Shown: positions 16,493-25,934, numbered from the stretch's first letter. The stretch: DNA of 64,000 bases from Pseudoflavonifractor_A sp022772585 (GCF_052065415.1 NZ_JBQHUB010000010.1:1-64000), one strand, 5' to 3'. Numbers and translations are program-made. Notes: generated by a model not told the origin, from the letters alone.

Positions 16493-19108
16493 TTATGGCC
16501 TGGAAAGACGATCCCCCACCTTGGAGCCCTTGTTTTTCCGGTTGTACTCGGCCAGAAAAGCGGAGATCTGACCCTGAGCCTGCTCCACCTCCTGCTTAAA
16601 GATCCGGGCCGACACCCGCAGGGCCCCGTGGCCCAGAATGATGAGCTGCTCCGCGCCGTCCGACGTGGCCACCCGGACCCGGTGCTCCCGGGCGATCTCA
16701 TAGGTGGCCTTCTCGATATAGCTGTCGGCGGTCTCGGCCTCCTTGGTATAGACCACGTGGATATTGTGGTATTTGCTCACCGAGCCCGGGTTGCCCTTGA
16801 CCTTGTAGGCGTCAAAGACCACGATGACCACGCATTTGCGGAAGCCCTGGTAGTTGGACAGGATGTCCAGCAGCAGCTGCCGGGCGGCGTCCAGACTGCT
16901 CTGAGCCGCCGCCTTCAGCTCGTCCCAGGCGTAGATGATGTTGTAGCCGTCCACCAGCAGGTATTCCGGCCCCCGGTCCTGGCTGCGGATGTTGTACTTC
17001 CCCTCGTCCAGGCTGGTGCGGGCGGGTTTGGGCTGGGGGCGGAAGGCCTCCCGCTCCACCTTGCCGTAGGTCCGCTCGTAGATGGCCTGGAGCTCTTTGT
17101 CGTCGGCCAGGGAGCCGGAAAGACGGCCGCCGGCGGGCCGTTCCTCCTGCTCCAGCTCCGCCGCCGCGCCCAGGCGCACTCCGCTGTCCACATGCATGTA
17201 GCTTCGGACCTGGTCCCAGGGGACGGTGAAGCCTGCGCCATGGGCGCAGAACACCGAGCCGGTGGGGTTTTCCGTGTCCCGCTCGCTGTCATAGCCCAGG
17301 GCGGCCACCACCTCCTCGGTGTTGTGGCAGGGGCGGTAGCCCCCGGGGACACAGAAGAGCCGTCCCCGGCCCCGGGTATAGGCGGTGACCTCTGTCCAGT
17401 AGCCATGAAGGGAAGCCACCGGGGCCGCGCCGGTGAGAACCGCCATATCCCCCTCGGTCTCCGGGGGCTGAAAGACGCCGTGGCGCTGCTGCAGATCGGA
17501 CATGGCCCGGCCCAGGTTTTCCGACGGCACCTCCAGGCGCACGTCATACCAGGGCTCCAGCAGGACGCTCCCGGCGCTCTTCAGGCCCTGGCGCACGGCC
17601 CGGTAGGTGGCCTGGCGGAAGTCGCCCCCCTCGGTGTGCTTCAGGTGGGCCCGGCCGGCCACCAGGGTGAGCTTCATATCAGTAATGGGGGAGCCGGTGA
17701 GGACGCCGGGATGCTCCCGCTCCGTGAGATGGGTGAGGATGAGCCGCTGCCAGTTCCGGTCCAGCACGTCCTCGCTGCATGCGGAGGCGAAGGAGAGGCC
17801 GCTGCCCCGCTCCCCCGGCTCCAGCAGAAGGTGGACCTCGGCATAGTGGCGCAGGGGCTCATAGTGGCCCACGCCCTCCGCCGGGGCGGCGATGGTCTCC
17901 CGGTAGACGATGCTGCCCTGGCCGAAGGAGACCTCCAGACCGAACCGCTGGGCGATGCGCCGGCGCAGGATCTCCAGCTGCACCTCGCCCATGAGCTGGA
18001 TATGGATCTCCCGCAGGTGCTCGTTCCACACCAGGTGGAGCTGGGGGTCCTCCTCCTCCAGCTCCCGCAGTTTGAGCAGGGCGGTGTGGGGGTCGCACCC
18101 GTCGGGCAGGATGACCTGATAGGTGAGCACCGGCTCCAGCAGCGGGAGGGCGGCGCCGGCCTCCGTGCCCAGCCCCTCCCCGGCGAAGGTGCGGCTCAGG
18201 CCGGTGACGGCGCACACCGTACCGGCGGGGGCCTCGCTCACCGTCTGGAAGCGGCTGCCCGAGTAAATGCGGAGCTGGTCGGCCTTTTCCTCCCAGCGGT
18301 CGTTCTCCGGGCCGCCGGATAGAAGGGCCTTCACCTTCAGCGTGCCGCCGGTGACTTTGAGATAGGTGAGCCGGGCGCCCTGGGGGTCCCGGGCGATCTT
18401 GTACACCCGGGCGGCGAATTCCGCCGGGTAGTCGGGGCAGCGGGCGTAGCGGGCCAGGCCCGCGAGAAATTCGTCCACACCCTCCAGCCGGAGGGCGGAG
18501 CCGAACCAGCAGGGGAAGAGCCTGCGGGCGGCGATGAGGGAGACGATCTCACTGTCAGGCACCGTGCCGGTATCCAGATAGGCGGTGAGGGCCTCCTCGC
18601 CGCACATGGCCACCGCCTCGTGGAAGGGATCTCCCTCCTGGGTAAAATCGACGCAGTTCTCGTCCAGCCGCCGGCGCAGCTCCTCCAGAACGGCCTGCCG
18701 GTCGGCTCCCGCCAGGTCCATCTTGTTGACAAAGAGGAAGGTGGGCACGTGGTAGCGATCCAGCAGCCGCCACAGGGTGCGGGTGTGGCCCTGTACGCCG
18801 TCGGTGCCGCTGATGACCAGAATGGCGCAGTCCAGCACGTGGAGGGTGCGCTCCATCTCGGAGGAGAAGTCCACGTGGCCCGGCGTGTCCAGCAGAGTGA
18901 CCTCCAGCCCGTCCAGAGGCAGCACCGCCTGCTTGGAGAAGATGGTGATGCCCCGCTCCCGCTCCAGTGCGTCGGTGTCCAGAAAGGCGTCCTGATGGTC
19001 CACCCGCCCCAGCTTTTTCAGATTTCCGCTCCGATAGAGCATGGCCTCGGACAGGGTGGTCTTTCCCGCGTCCACATGGGCCAGTATCCCAACGACCAGT
19101 TTTTTCAT
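16493..19108 (-). CDS. TetM/EF-G-like GTPase fused to a YacP/Rae1-like NYN nuclease domain
   Basis: An 871-residue protein starting at ATG 19108 (weak GGGGA site; ATG 19120 is also possible). Residues 1 to about 640 follow TetM-type ribosomal-protection GTPases: HVDAGKTT (P-loop), RERGITI, DTPGHVDF and NKMD, then EF-G-like domains II-V. The last roughly 160 residues form an NYN domain with LLVDGYNIIYAW, VVFDAYKVKG, ETADSYIEK and VRVATSD, the acidic pattern of YacP. B. subtilis YacP (Rae1) is an endonuclease that cuts mRNA in the ribosomal A site. The fusion therefore suggests a ribosome-directed nuclease or rescue factor (inference). It is monocistronic and set in GC-rich host DNA, so probably resident rather than an acquired resistance gene. 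Confidence 0.9.
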   Translation of the reverse strand: MKKLVVGILAHVDAGKTTLSEAMLYRSGNLKKLGRVDHQDAFLDTDALERERGITIFSKQAVLPLDGLEVTLLDTPGHVDFSSEMERTLHVLDCAILVISGTDGVQGHTRTLWRLLDRYHVPTFLFVNKMDLAGADRQAVLEELRRRLDENCVDFTQEGDPFHEAVAMCGEEALTAYLDTGTVPDSEIVSLIAARRLFPCWFGSALRLEGVDEFLAGLARYARCPDYPAEFAARVYKIARDPQGARLTYLKVTGGTLKVKALLSGGPENDRWEEKADQLRIYSGSRFQTVSEAPAGTVCAVTGLSRTFAGEGLGTEAGAALPLLEPVLTYQVILPDGCDPHTALLKLRELEEEDPQLHLVWNEHLREIHIQLMGEVQLEILRRRIAQRFGLEVSFGQGSIVYRETIAAPAEGVGHYEPLRHYAEVHLLLEPGERGSGLSFASACSEDVLDRNWQRLILTHLTEREHPGVLTGSPITDMKLTLVAGRAHLKHTEGGDFRQATYRAVRQGLKSAGSVLLEPWYDVRLEVPSENLGRAMSDLQQRHGVFQPPETEGDMAVLTGAAPVASLHGYWTEVTAYTRGRGRLFCVPGGYRPCHNTEEVVAALGYDSERDTENPTGSVFCAHGAGFTVPWDQVRSYMHVDSGVRLGAAAELEQEERPAGGRLSGSLADDKELQAIYERTYGKVEREAFRPQPKPARTSLDEGKYNIRSQDRGPEYLLVDGYNIIYAWDELKAAAQSSLDAARQLLLDILSNYQGFRKCVVIVVFDAYKVKGNPGSVSKYHNIHVVYTKEAETADSYIEKATYEIAREHRVRVATSDGAEQLIILGHGALRVSARIFKQEVEQAQGQISAFLAEYNRKNKGSKVGDRLSRP

Positions 19109-19198
19109 CGTATTCCCCATTCGGTTTATTCAGTAGACATTATTTTAGCCGCTTTTAGCCGTTTCTGCAACAGTGGGGAGGGCGCGCTTTCGCGGGCC

Positions 19199-19231
19199 AA
19201 GAAAAGGGCAGTCCCCAAAAGGGAACTGCCC
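19199..19231 (-). terminator. Terminator after the unknown gene at 19256
   Basis: GGGCAGT at 19206-19212 pairs with ACTGCCC at 19225-19231 around further C/G pairs. On the minus strand TTTTCTT follows the stem. Confidence 0.75.
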
Positions 19232-19255
19232 CATCTGCTGGGAGCTGTTTCGCGA

Positions 19256-19990
19256 TCAGTCCGGCAATCCGTGCCGGACGAGTTCTTCCGTCCAGGGGAT
19301 GCCCCGCTGCATGGCGCGGCAGTAATCCAGATAAATGTCGCGGTAGTTCCGCCAGACAGAGTCTGCGCTTGTTTCCGTGCCGGAAACGGAGAGCACAGAA
19401 AAAGTGAGGGTTTCAGGGAGCTTGTCAATACTGGAAAATACCTTCTCTGCGCCCCGGTAATCGCCCCTGTCGATGAGGGCAAGACCTGCCAGCCGGGGAT
19501 TGATCTCCGGGTGAGCGATGAAATAGTCTCCCAAACCGCCATAGTCCTTTTCCGCGGCAGCGATGAGCGCCTGTACCCGCTCCAACGCGGCGCTGAGTAT
19601 GTTCCGGGACAGGAGCAGCAGCTCCTCGTGTTCCGCCTCCCGCACCGGCGTCCCGCTCTCCCAGGGGAAGGGATGGGTCCCGCGTTCGATCAGGGCATTA
19701 CATGCACCGCCGCCGTCGCAGCGTCTCCGGTCTGTGAACCTGGGCGCGGCGCCGGGGTGCGTGACGGCGAGCTGCAGTTCGTCAAACCGCCAATACTTTA
19801 AGCTCAGATACAGGTAAATGGGGAGCGTTCCGTCCTGCGGGGCTCCCTGGGGCGTGAAATGGACGCTCCAAAAATACGGCCCGTCCTTTTTATACAGATA
19901 GCGGCTGGAAGAAACACTGACTTTATATTTTTTGCATTCATCCGAACGGAGGGTCTCTTTCATGGCTTCATATAACGGATCGCTGCGCAT
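19256..19990 (-). CDS. Hypothetical protein
   Basis: A 244-residue soluble protein of unknown function. ATG 19990 is preferred because GAGGTG lies six bases upstream; GTG or ATG codons 6-9 bases earlier are alternatives. The N-terminal half contains aromatic, strand-like segments (YFWSVHF, LPIYLYLSLKYWRFDELQ). The C-terminal half is helical, with AALERVQALIAAAEKDYGGLGDYF. No signal peptide, membrane helix or catalytic motif is evident. It is monocistronic, with its own terminator, between the GTPase-NYN and tryptophanase-like genes. Confidence 0.75.
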   Translation of the reverse strand: MRSDPLYEAMKETLRSDECKKYKVSVSSSRYLYKKDGPYFWSVHFTPQGAPQDGTLPIYLYLSLKYWRFDELQLAVTHPGAAPRFTDRRRCDGGGACNALIERGTHPFPWESGTPVREAEHEELLLLSRNILSAALERVQALIAAAEKDYGGLGDYFIAHPEINPRLAGLALIDRGDYRGAEKVFSSIDKLPETLTFSVLSVSGTETSADSVWRNYRDIYLDYCRAMQRGIPWTEELVRHGLPD

Positions 19991-20115
19991 GTTCATCACC
20001 TCACACTGGGTGCTGGGTATATTATAGCGGAGATCCGTTTTTGATTCAAGCTGTCCGAAGGAGGGAAAGAACGTGATTCCCGCTTATGCTCATGCAGCGG
20101 GGAGGGGATTTCGAC

Positions 20116-20144
20116 TTGACGCGGCGGTCGAAAAGAAGTATAAT
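20116..20144 (+). promoter_or_regulatory. Promoter of the tryptophanase-like gene
   Basis: TTGACG (20116-20121) and TATAAT (20139-20144) are 17 bases apart, an almost consensus sigma-A promoter. The roughly 70-base leader contains a small TTGCTTTAAAGCAA palindrome but no tnaC-like leader peptide that I could see. Confidence 0.85.
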
Positions 20145-20222
20145 TCCTGTATATTTACTTTAAACTGTAAAAGCGCATTGCTTTAAAGCAAAAAAAATCA
20201 AAAAGTTCAGGGGGCATTTACT

Positions 20223-21671
20223 ATGGCTAAGGTCAGTTTTTTCAGCGGCGAGCGGGTGCCGCTGGAGATGCATAAGGTCCGTATCGTGCAGAAGCTCTAT
20301 CTGCCGCCGGTAGAGGAGCGGCTCCAGCACATTACGGAGGCGGGCAACAACACCTTCCTGCTCCAGAACCGGGACGTGTTTTTGGACATGCTCACCGACA
20401 GCGGCGTCAACGCCATGAGCGACAACCAGATGGCGGCCATGATGCAGGCCGACGACAGCTATGCCGGCAGCGAGACCTTCAACCGCCTGGAACGCAAGCT
20501 CCATGAGATTTTCGGCATGGACTATTTCCTGCCTGCCCACCAGGGCCGGGCCTGTGAGAACATCCTGGCCTCGGCCTTTGTGAAGCCCGGCGACGTGGTG
20601 CCCATGAACTTCCACTTCACCACCACCAAGTCCCACATCACCCGCCTGGGCGGCTCGGTGGAGGAGCTGGTCATTAAAGAGGGCCTGAATCCCACCAGCA
20701 GCTATCCCTTCAAGGGCAATTTCGACGTGCCCCGGCTGCGCGCCCTCATCGAGAAGGTAGGACCGGAGCACATCCCCTTCCTGCGGCTGGAGGCGGGCAC
20801 CAACCTCATCGGCGGCCAGCCCTTCTCCCTGCAGAACGCCAAAGAGGTCACCGACCTTTGTAAGGAGTACGGCATCATGACCGTGCTGGACGCCTCCCTG
20901 CTGCAGGACAACCTGTATTTCATCAAGCAGCGGGAAGAGGCCTGCAAGGACATGTCCATCCGGGAGATCACCCGGGCCATGGCCGATATGATGGACGTGA
21001 TCTACTTCTCGGCCCGCAAGCTGGGCTTTGCCCGGGGCGGCGGCATCTGCATCCGGGACGAGGCCACCTGCCTGAAGATGAAGGAGTACATCCCCCTGTA
21101 CGAGGGCTTCCTCACCTACGGCGGCATGTCGGTCCGGGAGATGGAGGCCATCGCCGTGGGTCTGGAGGAGACCATGGACGAGGACGTGATCTCCCAGGGG
21201 CCCCTCTTCATCGAGTATATGGTGGGCGAGCTGGCCAAGCGGGGCATCCCGGTCATCACCCCCGCCGGCGGTCTGGGCTGCCATCTGAATGCCTCTGAAT
21301 TTGTGCCCCATATCCCGCAGTCCGAGTACCCCGCCGGCGCGCTGGCCGCGGCCATGTACATCGCCGGCGGCGTCCGGGGTATGGAGCGGGGCACCATCAG
21401 CGAGCAGCGGGAGCCTGACGGCAGCGAGCGCTTCGCCGAGATGGAGCTGCTGCGTCTGGCCCTGCCCCGCCGTGTGTTCACCCTGTCCCAGGTCAAGTAC
21501 GCCGTGGACCGCATCGATTGGCTGTACCAGAACCGGGAACTCATCGGCGGCCTGAAATTCGTGGAGGAGCCCGCCGTGCTGCGCTTCTTCTTCGGCCGGC
21601 TGGCCCCCACCTCCGACTGGCAGGAGAAGCTGGTGGCCAAGTTCCGGGCCGACTTCGGAGACAGCCTGTAA
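20223..21671 (+). CDS. Tryptophanase / tyrosine phenol-lyase family PLP enzyme, divergent
   Basis: A 482-residue protein that follows the beta-eliminating lyase family end to end: FLLQNRDVFLDMLTDSG, PAHQGRA, YPFKGNFDVPRL, NLIGGQPFSL and EGFLTYGG. Family members split tryptophan or tyrosine into indole or phenol plus pyruvate and ammonia. The PLP lysine should be K266 in FSARKLGF. Relative to E. coli TnaA, the Lys before it is Arg and the Arg three residues after the PLP-ring Asp (D223) is Leu226. The substrate may therefore differ from tryptophan. A CAGGGGG-type site precedes ATG 20223. No permease gene is adjacent. Confidence 0.85.
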   Translation: MAKVSFFSGERVPLEMHKVRIVQKLYLPPVEERLQHITEAGNNTFLLQNRDVFLDMLTDSGVNAMSDNQMAAMMQADDSYAGSETFNRLERKLHEIFGMDYFLPAHQGRACENILASAFVKPGDVVPMNFHFTTTKSHITRLGGSVEELVIKEGLNPTSSYPFKGNFDVPRLRALIEKVGPEHIPFLRLEAGTNLIGGQPFSLQNAKEVTDLCKEYGIMTVLDASLLQDNLYFIKQREEACKDMSIREITRAMADMMDVIYFSARKLGFARGGGICIRDEATCLKMKEYIPLYEGFLTYGGMSVREMEAIAVGLEETMDEDVISQGPLFIEYMVGELAKRGIPVITPAGGLGCHLNASEFVPHIPQSEYPAGALAAAMYIAGGVRGMERGTISEQREPDGSERFAEMELLRLALPRRVFTLSQVKYAVDRIDWLYQNRELIGGLKFVEEPAVLRFFFGRLAPTSDWQEKLVAKFRADFGDSL

Positions 21672-21694
21672 AAGGACATAGGAGCATAAAAGTC

Positions 21695-21730
21695 CCGCCG
21701 GCGGGCAAATGCCCGCCGGCGGTCTGTTTT
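21695..21730 (+). terminator. Bidirectional terminator between the lyase-like gene and spoIIE
   Basis: CCGCCGGCGGGC (21695-21706) pairs with GCCCGCCGGCGG (21711-21722). T-rich stretches follow on both strands. Confidence 0.85.
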
Positions 21731-24089
21731 ACGCCTGCTCCCGTTTGGCCAGCCGCAGAAGGATGGCGGTGCGGTCATCGGTGGCGCCGCCCCTGCGGCT
21801 CCCCTCGTCGATGAGAAGGCGGGTGAGCTCCTTGGGACTGGCGCCGTCAAAGGCCCGCAGCTTCTCCCGCAGCCACACGTCCCCGTCGCCGCCGGCCACC
21901 CCGTCGGACACCATGAGCACGCAGTCCCCCGGCTCCAGCTGGAAGCGGCCCACGTCAGGAGCGGCGTTGGAGCCGGGGGCCAGCCCGGCGGGAAGGGTGG
22001 AGGCCGAGATACGGGTGACGGTGCCGCCCTTTTTGACATAGGTGGGGGCGGCGCCGTATTTGTACACCGCCCCGCTGCCGGTGAACAGGTCCAGCCGCAG
22101 CAGGTCGATGGTGGTAAAGCCGCCGGTCTCCTCCCCCTGGAGGGCCAGTGCCCCCCACATGGTGCGCAGCGCCTCTTCCGGAGCCACTCCGGCCCGGAGG
22201 AAGCCCTCCAGCAGCCGCACGGCCTCGCTGCTCTCCCGGTGGGCGGCGCTTCCGCTGCCCATGCCGTCGCACAGGAGCACGAAGAGACTGCCGTCCTCCC
22301 GCTTGAACCAGGTTCCGGTGTCGCCGGACACAGTCTCACCGTCCTTCTTCCGGGCGGCCACCCCCGCCAGAGCCATAAAGGGCTCCTGCTCCACCAGCAC
22401 CAGACGCCCCCGGCGCAGGGGGGTCTCATCCGCCGGGCGCAGGGGCACGGCCAGAAGCTGGGAGAGCTTTTTGACCGCCTCAGGCCGCCGGAGGGGCTGG
22501 AGCCCCGGGCCCTCGATCTCCAGCCGCAGGTGGCCGGCCTGATCGTAGTAGACGGCGGGGTCGGCCTCCACCCCCAGAGCGGCGAAGTGCTGCCGCAGCC
22601 GCCGCTCCCGTACCGGGTCGGGGGAGAGTTCGGCGGAGAGCTCGGCTGCGGCGGAGCCCAGGGCGGCCGAGAGACCGGCGTACTGGCGGCAGACCTCCTC
22701 CCGGCTCTCCCGCAGCCGGCTCTTGAACTGGCGGCGGTAAAAAAGGGCGGAGAGCTCCTCATTGGCGGCCGAGAGGAACTGGGGGAACTTCTGGCAGCGG
22801 CTGGAGAAGTGCTGGGGAAAGTCGCAGCCCTCCCCCTTGCCCCGCTCCAGCATGGCGGGAAGGGCGTCGTTGAGGGCGTTGTAGGTGTCCACATAGTCCC
22901 GCTGCCAGCAGATGAGCTGCTGGGGGCAGCTTTTGCACACCCGGTTGGCGGTCCGGTCAAAGATGCCGGCGGCGTCGTTGTCGTTGGGGTCGGGGGAGGA
23001 GAAGACGCCGCGGAGGGCGTCATGGAGCTCCCGGAAGGCCTGGGCAGTGCCCTCCAGCCGGGCCCGGGCGTAAGCGCGGGCCTTGCTCTCGGTGTCCCGC
23101 CGGGGCTCCCGCACCAGCAGGGAACGGAGCTGCCGCAGGCCACGCTCGGGCAGGAGCAGGAAGAGGACCGACGCGGCGAATACCTCGTAGAGTATGGAGA
23201 GGTGGACGCCGGTGTTCCAGGTCCACAGCACGGCCACCGCGTTGGCCAGCACATAGGCCAGGGCGGTGAAGAGGCGGCCCTGCCGGTGAAAGACCCCGGC
23301 CATAACGCCGGAGAAGGCGTAAGCCATGGAGTAGAAGGCCATGCCCTCCCCTGCCAGGTCCATGCCCATCCCGGCGGTGATGCCGATGGCGGCACCCGGG
23401 CCCATGCCTCCGGCATAGGCGCAGGCCATCACCACCAGTGCGGCGGCCAGCCGCCCCACTGAGAGATCCCCCAGGAAGGTGACCCTGGACAGGGTCAGGA
23501 GCACCGTGCCCCCCAGGATGAGCAGGCTCACCGTCTGCCGCAGGGTGAGGGGATCCTCCTCCCGGTTTTCCCGCCAGGGGGAAAAGGCAATGCGGTAGAA
23601 GTAGGCCGACGCGCCGGCGAGAAGTATCTCCGTGCCGAAAAAGATCAGGTTCTCCGGCGTCCAGCCCCGGTCGGAGAGGTAGACGAAGCCGGTGACCGCG
23701 TCCATCCCGGCGGCAGCCAGGGGCATGAACCAGGCCGCCCGGTAGGGGCGAATGTCATAAAAGGCGAAGGCCACCGAAAAGACCAGAATGGCCGCCGCCG
23801 CGTACCGCAGCCCCTCGGCAAAACCCAGAAAGACCAGGTAGCCGAAGCAGGCGCCCAGCAGGGCGGAAAAGCCGTCCAGTCCCGAGCCGGAGGCCGCCAC
23901 CATTCCCAGTCCAAAGGGAGCGTATCCGCCGAAAAGCTCCGCCCCCGCCAGGATCGCGCTGAGCAGGAAGCGCATGGCGCACTCGGCGCACCGCACCAGC
24001 GCCGGCGCCCGCAGCACCAGCCGCCCGGTCTCCCGCATCTCCTCGCTGACCCGGGCCGCCCGGGTTCTCAGATCGTTTTTTGCTGCCAT
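21729..24089 (-). CDS. spoIIE: Stage II sporulation protein E
   Basis: A 786-residue membrane PP2C-type phosphatase. About ten membrane helices fill residues 35-310. A central oligomerisation/FtsZ-interacting region follows, and the phosphatase domain takes up the last 200 residues with the metal-binding acids in LLCDGMGSGSAA, MVSDGVAGGDG and DDRTAILLRL. SpoIIE helps place the polar septum and dephosphorylates SpoIIAA to activate sigma F in the forespore. Its presence shows that the organism belongs to a spore-forming lineage. A GGAGGAG site precedes ATG 24089. I could not identify a clear Spo0A box in its upstream region. Confidence 0.95.
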   Translation of the reverse strand: MAAKNDLRTRAARVSEEMRETGRLVLRAPALVRCAECAMRFLLSAILAGAELFGGYAPFGLGMVAASGSGLDGFSALLGACFGYLVFLGFAEGLRYAAAAILVFSVAFAFYDIRPYRAAWFMPLAAAGMDAVTGFVYLSDRGWTPENLIFFGTEILLAGASAYFYRIAFSPWRENREEDPLTLRQTVSLLILGGTVLLTLSRVTFLGDLSVGRLAAALVVMACAYAGGMGPGAAIGITAGMGMDLAGEGMAFYSMAYAFSGVMAGVFHRQGRLFTALAYVLANAVAVLWTWNTGVHLSILYEVFAASVLFLLLPERGLRQLRSLLVREPRRDTESKARAYARARLEGTAQAFRELHDALRGVFSSPDPNDNDAAGIFDRTANRVCKSCPQQLICWQRDYVDTYNALNDALPAMLERGKGEGCDFPQHFSSRCQKFPQFLSAANEELSALFYRRQFKSRLRESREEVCRQYAGLSAALGSAAAELSAELSPDPVRERRLRQHFAALGVEADPAVYYDQAGHLRLEIEGPGLQPLRRPEAVKKLSQLLAVPLRPADETPLRRGRLVLVEQEPFMALAGVAARKKDGETVSGDTGTWFKREDGSLFVLLCDGMGSGSAAHRESSEAVRLLEGFLRAGVAPEEALRTMWGALALQGEETGGFTTIDLLRLDLFTGSGAVYKYGAAPTYVKKGGTVTRISASTLPAGLAPGSNAAPDVGRFQLEPGDCVLMVSDGVAGGDGDVWLREKLRAFDGASPKELTRLLIDEGSRRGGATDDRTAILLRLAKREQA

Positions 24090-24217
24090 CTCGGCTCCTC
24101 CTGTCTGTTCCGCGCAGATGCGTGGTCTTTTGTTCCACTTGAGTATAAACCATATTATGGAAAAAGACGGTCGGAAGAGGAGGAGAAGCCGGGGAAATCA
24201 GGCCCGCCGGAAAGCGC

Positions 24218-24246
24218 TTGCCCGAAGCTCCGCGATATGGTATGAT
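24218..24246 (+). promoter_or_regulatory. Promoter of dusB
   Basis: TTGCCC (24218-24223) and TATGAT (24241-24246) are 17 bases apart, 40 bases before the dusB start. Confidence 0.7.
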
Positions 24247-24285
24247 GAACAGAATGAGAAACCGATGGAACAGTGAGGAATCACC

Positions 24286-25257
24286 GTGAAGATAGGCAAT
24301 GTCACCATACCGACGCCGCTGGCGCTGGCCCCCATGGCGGGGGTCACCGACCTGGGCTTCCGGGCCGTGTGCCGGGAGCTGAGCGGCTGCTATACCATTA
24401 CCGAGATGGTCAGCTCCAAGGCCCTGTGCTACCAGGACAAAAAATCCATCCCCCTGCTGAAGCTGGCGGAGGGGGAGCACCCCGCCGCGGCTCAGATCTT
24501 CGGCAGCGACCCGGCGTGTATGGAGCAGGCCGCAGGCATCGCCGGGGAGGTGTCGGGAGCGGAGATCATCGACATCAACATGGGCTGTCCCGTGCCCAAG
24601 GTAGCCCAGAGCGGGGACGGCTCCGGCCTGATGCGCACCCCCGAGCTGGCCGCCCGGGTGCTGGAGGCGGTGGTCCGGGGGGCGGGCGGCCGCCCGGTAA
24701 CGGTGAAATTCCGCCTGGGCTGGGACAAGGGCTCCATCAACTGCGTGGAGTTCGCCCGGATGATGGAGCAGGCGGGGGCCGCCGCCGTCACGGTCCACGG
24801 CCGCACCCGCAAGCAGATGTACGCTGGGGAGGCCAACTGGGACTATATCCGCCAGGTGAAGGAGGCGGTGAGTGTTCCGGTCATTGCCAACGGCGACGTG
24901 TTCTCTCCCCAGGCCGCCCTGCGCATCCGCAAGGTGACCGGGGCGGACATGGTCATGGTGGGCCGGGGGGCCTTCGGCAACCCCTGGCTGCTGCAGCAGT
25001 GCGCCGCCGCCCTGAAGGGGGAAGAGATCCCCGAATTGCCCCCGCTGGCACAGCGGTGCGACACGGCGGTGCGGCAGTTCGAGCTCAACGCCGCCCACAA
25101 GGGGGAGAAGATCGCCTGTCTGGAGGCCCGGCGGCACTACGCCTGGTATCTCAAGGGCGTGCCCTATGCGGGCTATTATAAGGAGCAGATCTCGAAGATC
25201 TCCGCCATGGAGGATATCTACCGGATTACAGAAGGCATCAAGCGGGACCTGCGGTAA
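24286..25257 (+). CDS. dusB: tRNA-dihydrouridine synthase
   Basis: A 323-residue FMN-dependent enzyme that reduces uridines in the D-loop of tRNAs. The TIM barrel shows LAPMAGVTDLGFRAVCRE, the catalytic cysteine in INMGCPVPKV, the RNA/FMN-binding VHGRTRKQMY, VIANGDVFS and MVGRGAFGNPW. A C-terminal helical domain binds tRNA. The start is GTG 24286. It is followed after 38 bases by an ECF sigma gene on the same strand. Confidence 0.95.
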   Translation: MKIGNVTIPTPLALAPMAGVTDLGFRAVCRELSGCYTITEMVSSKALCYQDKKSIPLLKLAEGEHPAAAQIFGSDPACMEQAAGIAGEVSGAEIIDINMGCPVPKVAQSGDGSGLMRTPELAARVLEAVVRGAGGRPVTVKFRLGWDKGSINCVEFARMMEQAGAAAVTVHGRTRKQMYAGEANWDYIRQVKEAVSVPVIANGDVFSPQAALRIRKVTGADMVMVGRGAFGNPWLLQQCAAALKGEEIPELPPLAQRCDTAVRQFELNAAHKGEKIACLEARRHYAWYLKGVPYAGYYKEQISKISAMEDIYRITEGIKRDLR

Positions 25258-25295
25258 GTCCCGCGGGAAGCTTTGAGAGAAAGGACGGTGAAGCC

Positions 25296-25895
25296 GTGTC
25301 AACCGAATCGGAGCGCATCGCCCGGGCCAGGCAGGGGGACGAGGCGGCCTTCGCCGCCCTGGTGGAAGAACACCAGAGCCGGGTGTACAACCTGGCCCTG
25401 CGGATGACGGGCAATCCGGAGGACGCCGCCGACCTGGCCCAGGAGGCCTTTGTCAACGCATGGCGGGGGCTGGCCAGGTTCCAGGGGGAGAGCTCCTTTG
25501 CCACCTGGCTCTACCGCCTGACCACCAATGTGTGTATCGATTTTCTGCGCCGGGAGAAGCGGCGCGGCGCGCTGTCCATGACCATCTCGCTGGACGGTGA
25601 CGAAGAGGAGCGGCAGGCCGAGGTGCCCGACCATCGCTATGATCCCCACCGGGAGGCTGAGCGGCGGGAGCTGCGGGAGGCTATCCGGGGCGGACTGGCA
25701 CAGATGTCTGAGGAGCACCGGCAGGTGCTGGTGCTGCGGGAGCTGGACGGATTCTCTTACGCCGAGATCGCCGGCCTTTTAAAGCTGGAGGAGGGGACGG
25801 TGAAATCCCGCATCGCCCGGGCACGGCTGGCCCTGCGGAAGTATTTGCTGTCCACCGGGAACTTTTCCGGCTCAGGTTCGTCTACAGGACAGTAA
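25296..25895 (+). CDS. ECF-type RNA polymerase sigma factor
   Basis: A 199-residue sigma-70 family factor of group IV. Region 2 is VYNLALRMTGNPEDAADLAQ with DRRR-like FLRREKRRG after it; region 4 is SYAEIAGLLKLEEGTVKSRI, a helix-turn-helix that reads the -35. A 20-residue Ser/Gly-rich tail is unusual. GTG 25296 follows AGGACGG. It is paired with an anti-sigma gene 39 bases downstream, so it should be released by an envelope signal. No target promoter or autoregulatory -35 AAC motif was identified. Confidence 0.93.
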   Translation: MSTESERIARARQGDEAAFAALVEEHQSRVYNLALRMTGNPEDAADLAQEAFVNAWRGLARFQGESSFATWLYRLTTNVCIDFLRREKRRGALSMTISLDGDEEERQAEVPDHRYDPHREAERRELREAIRGGLAQMSEEHRQVLVLRELDGFSYAEIAGLLKLEEGTVKSRIARARLALRKYLLSTGNFSGSGSSTGQ

Positions 25896-25934
25896 CAGCC
25901 TATCTGATCCCCGGAGAGAAAGGAGGGAGTGCCC

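Noticed and set aside
16493..19108. Acquired tetracycline resistance gene (tetM/tetO)
   Set aside because: The GTPase part is distant from TetM, carries a nuclease domain, has host-like GC content and shows no mobile element next to it.
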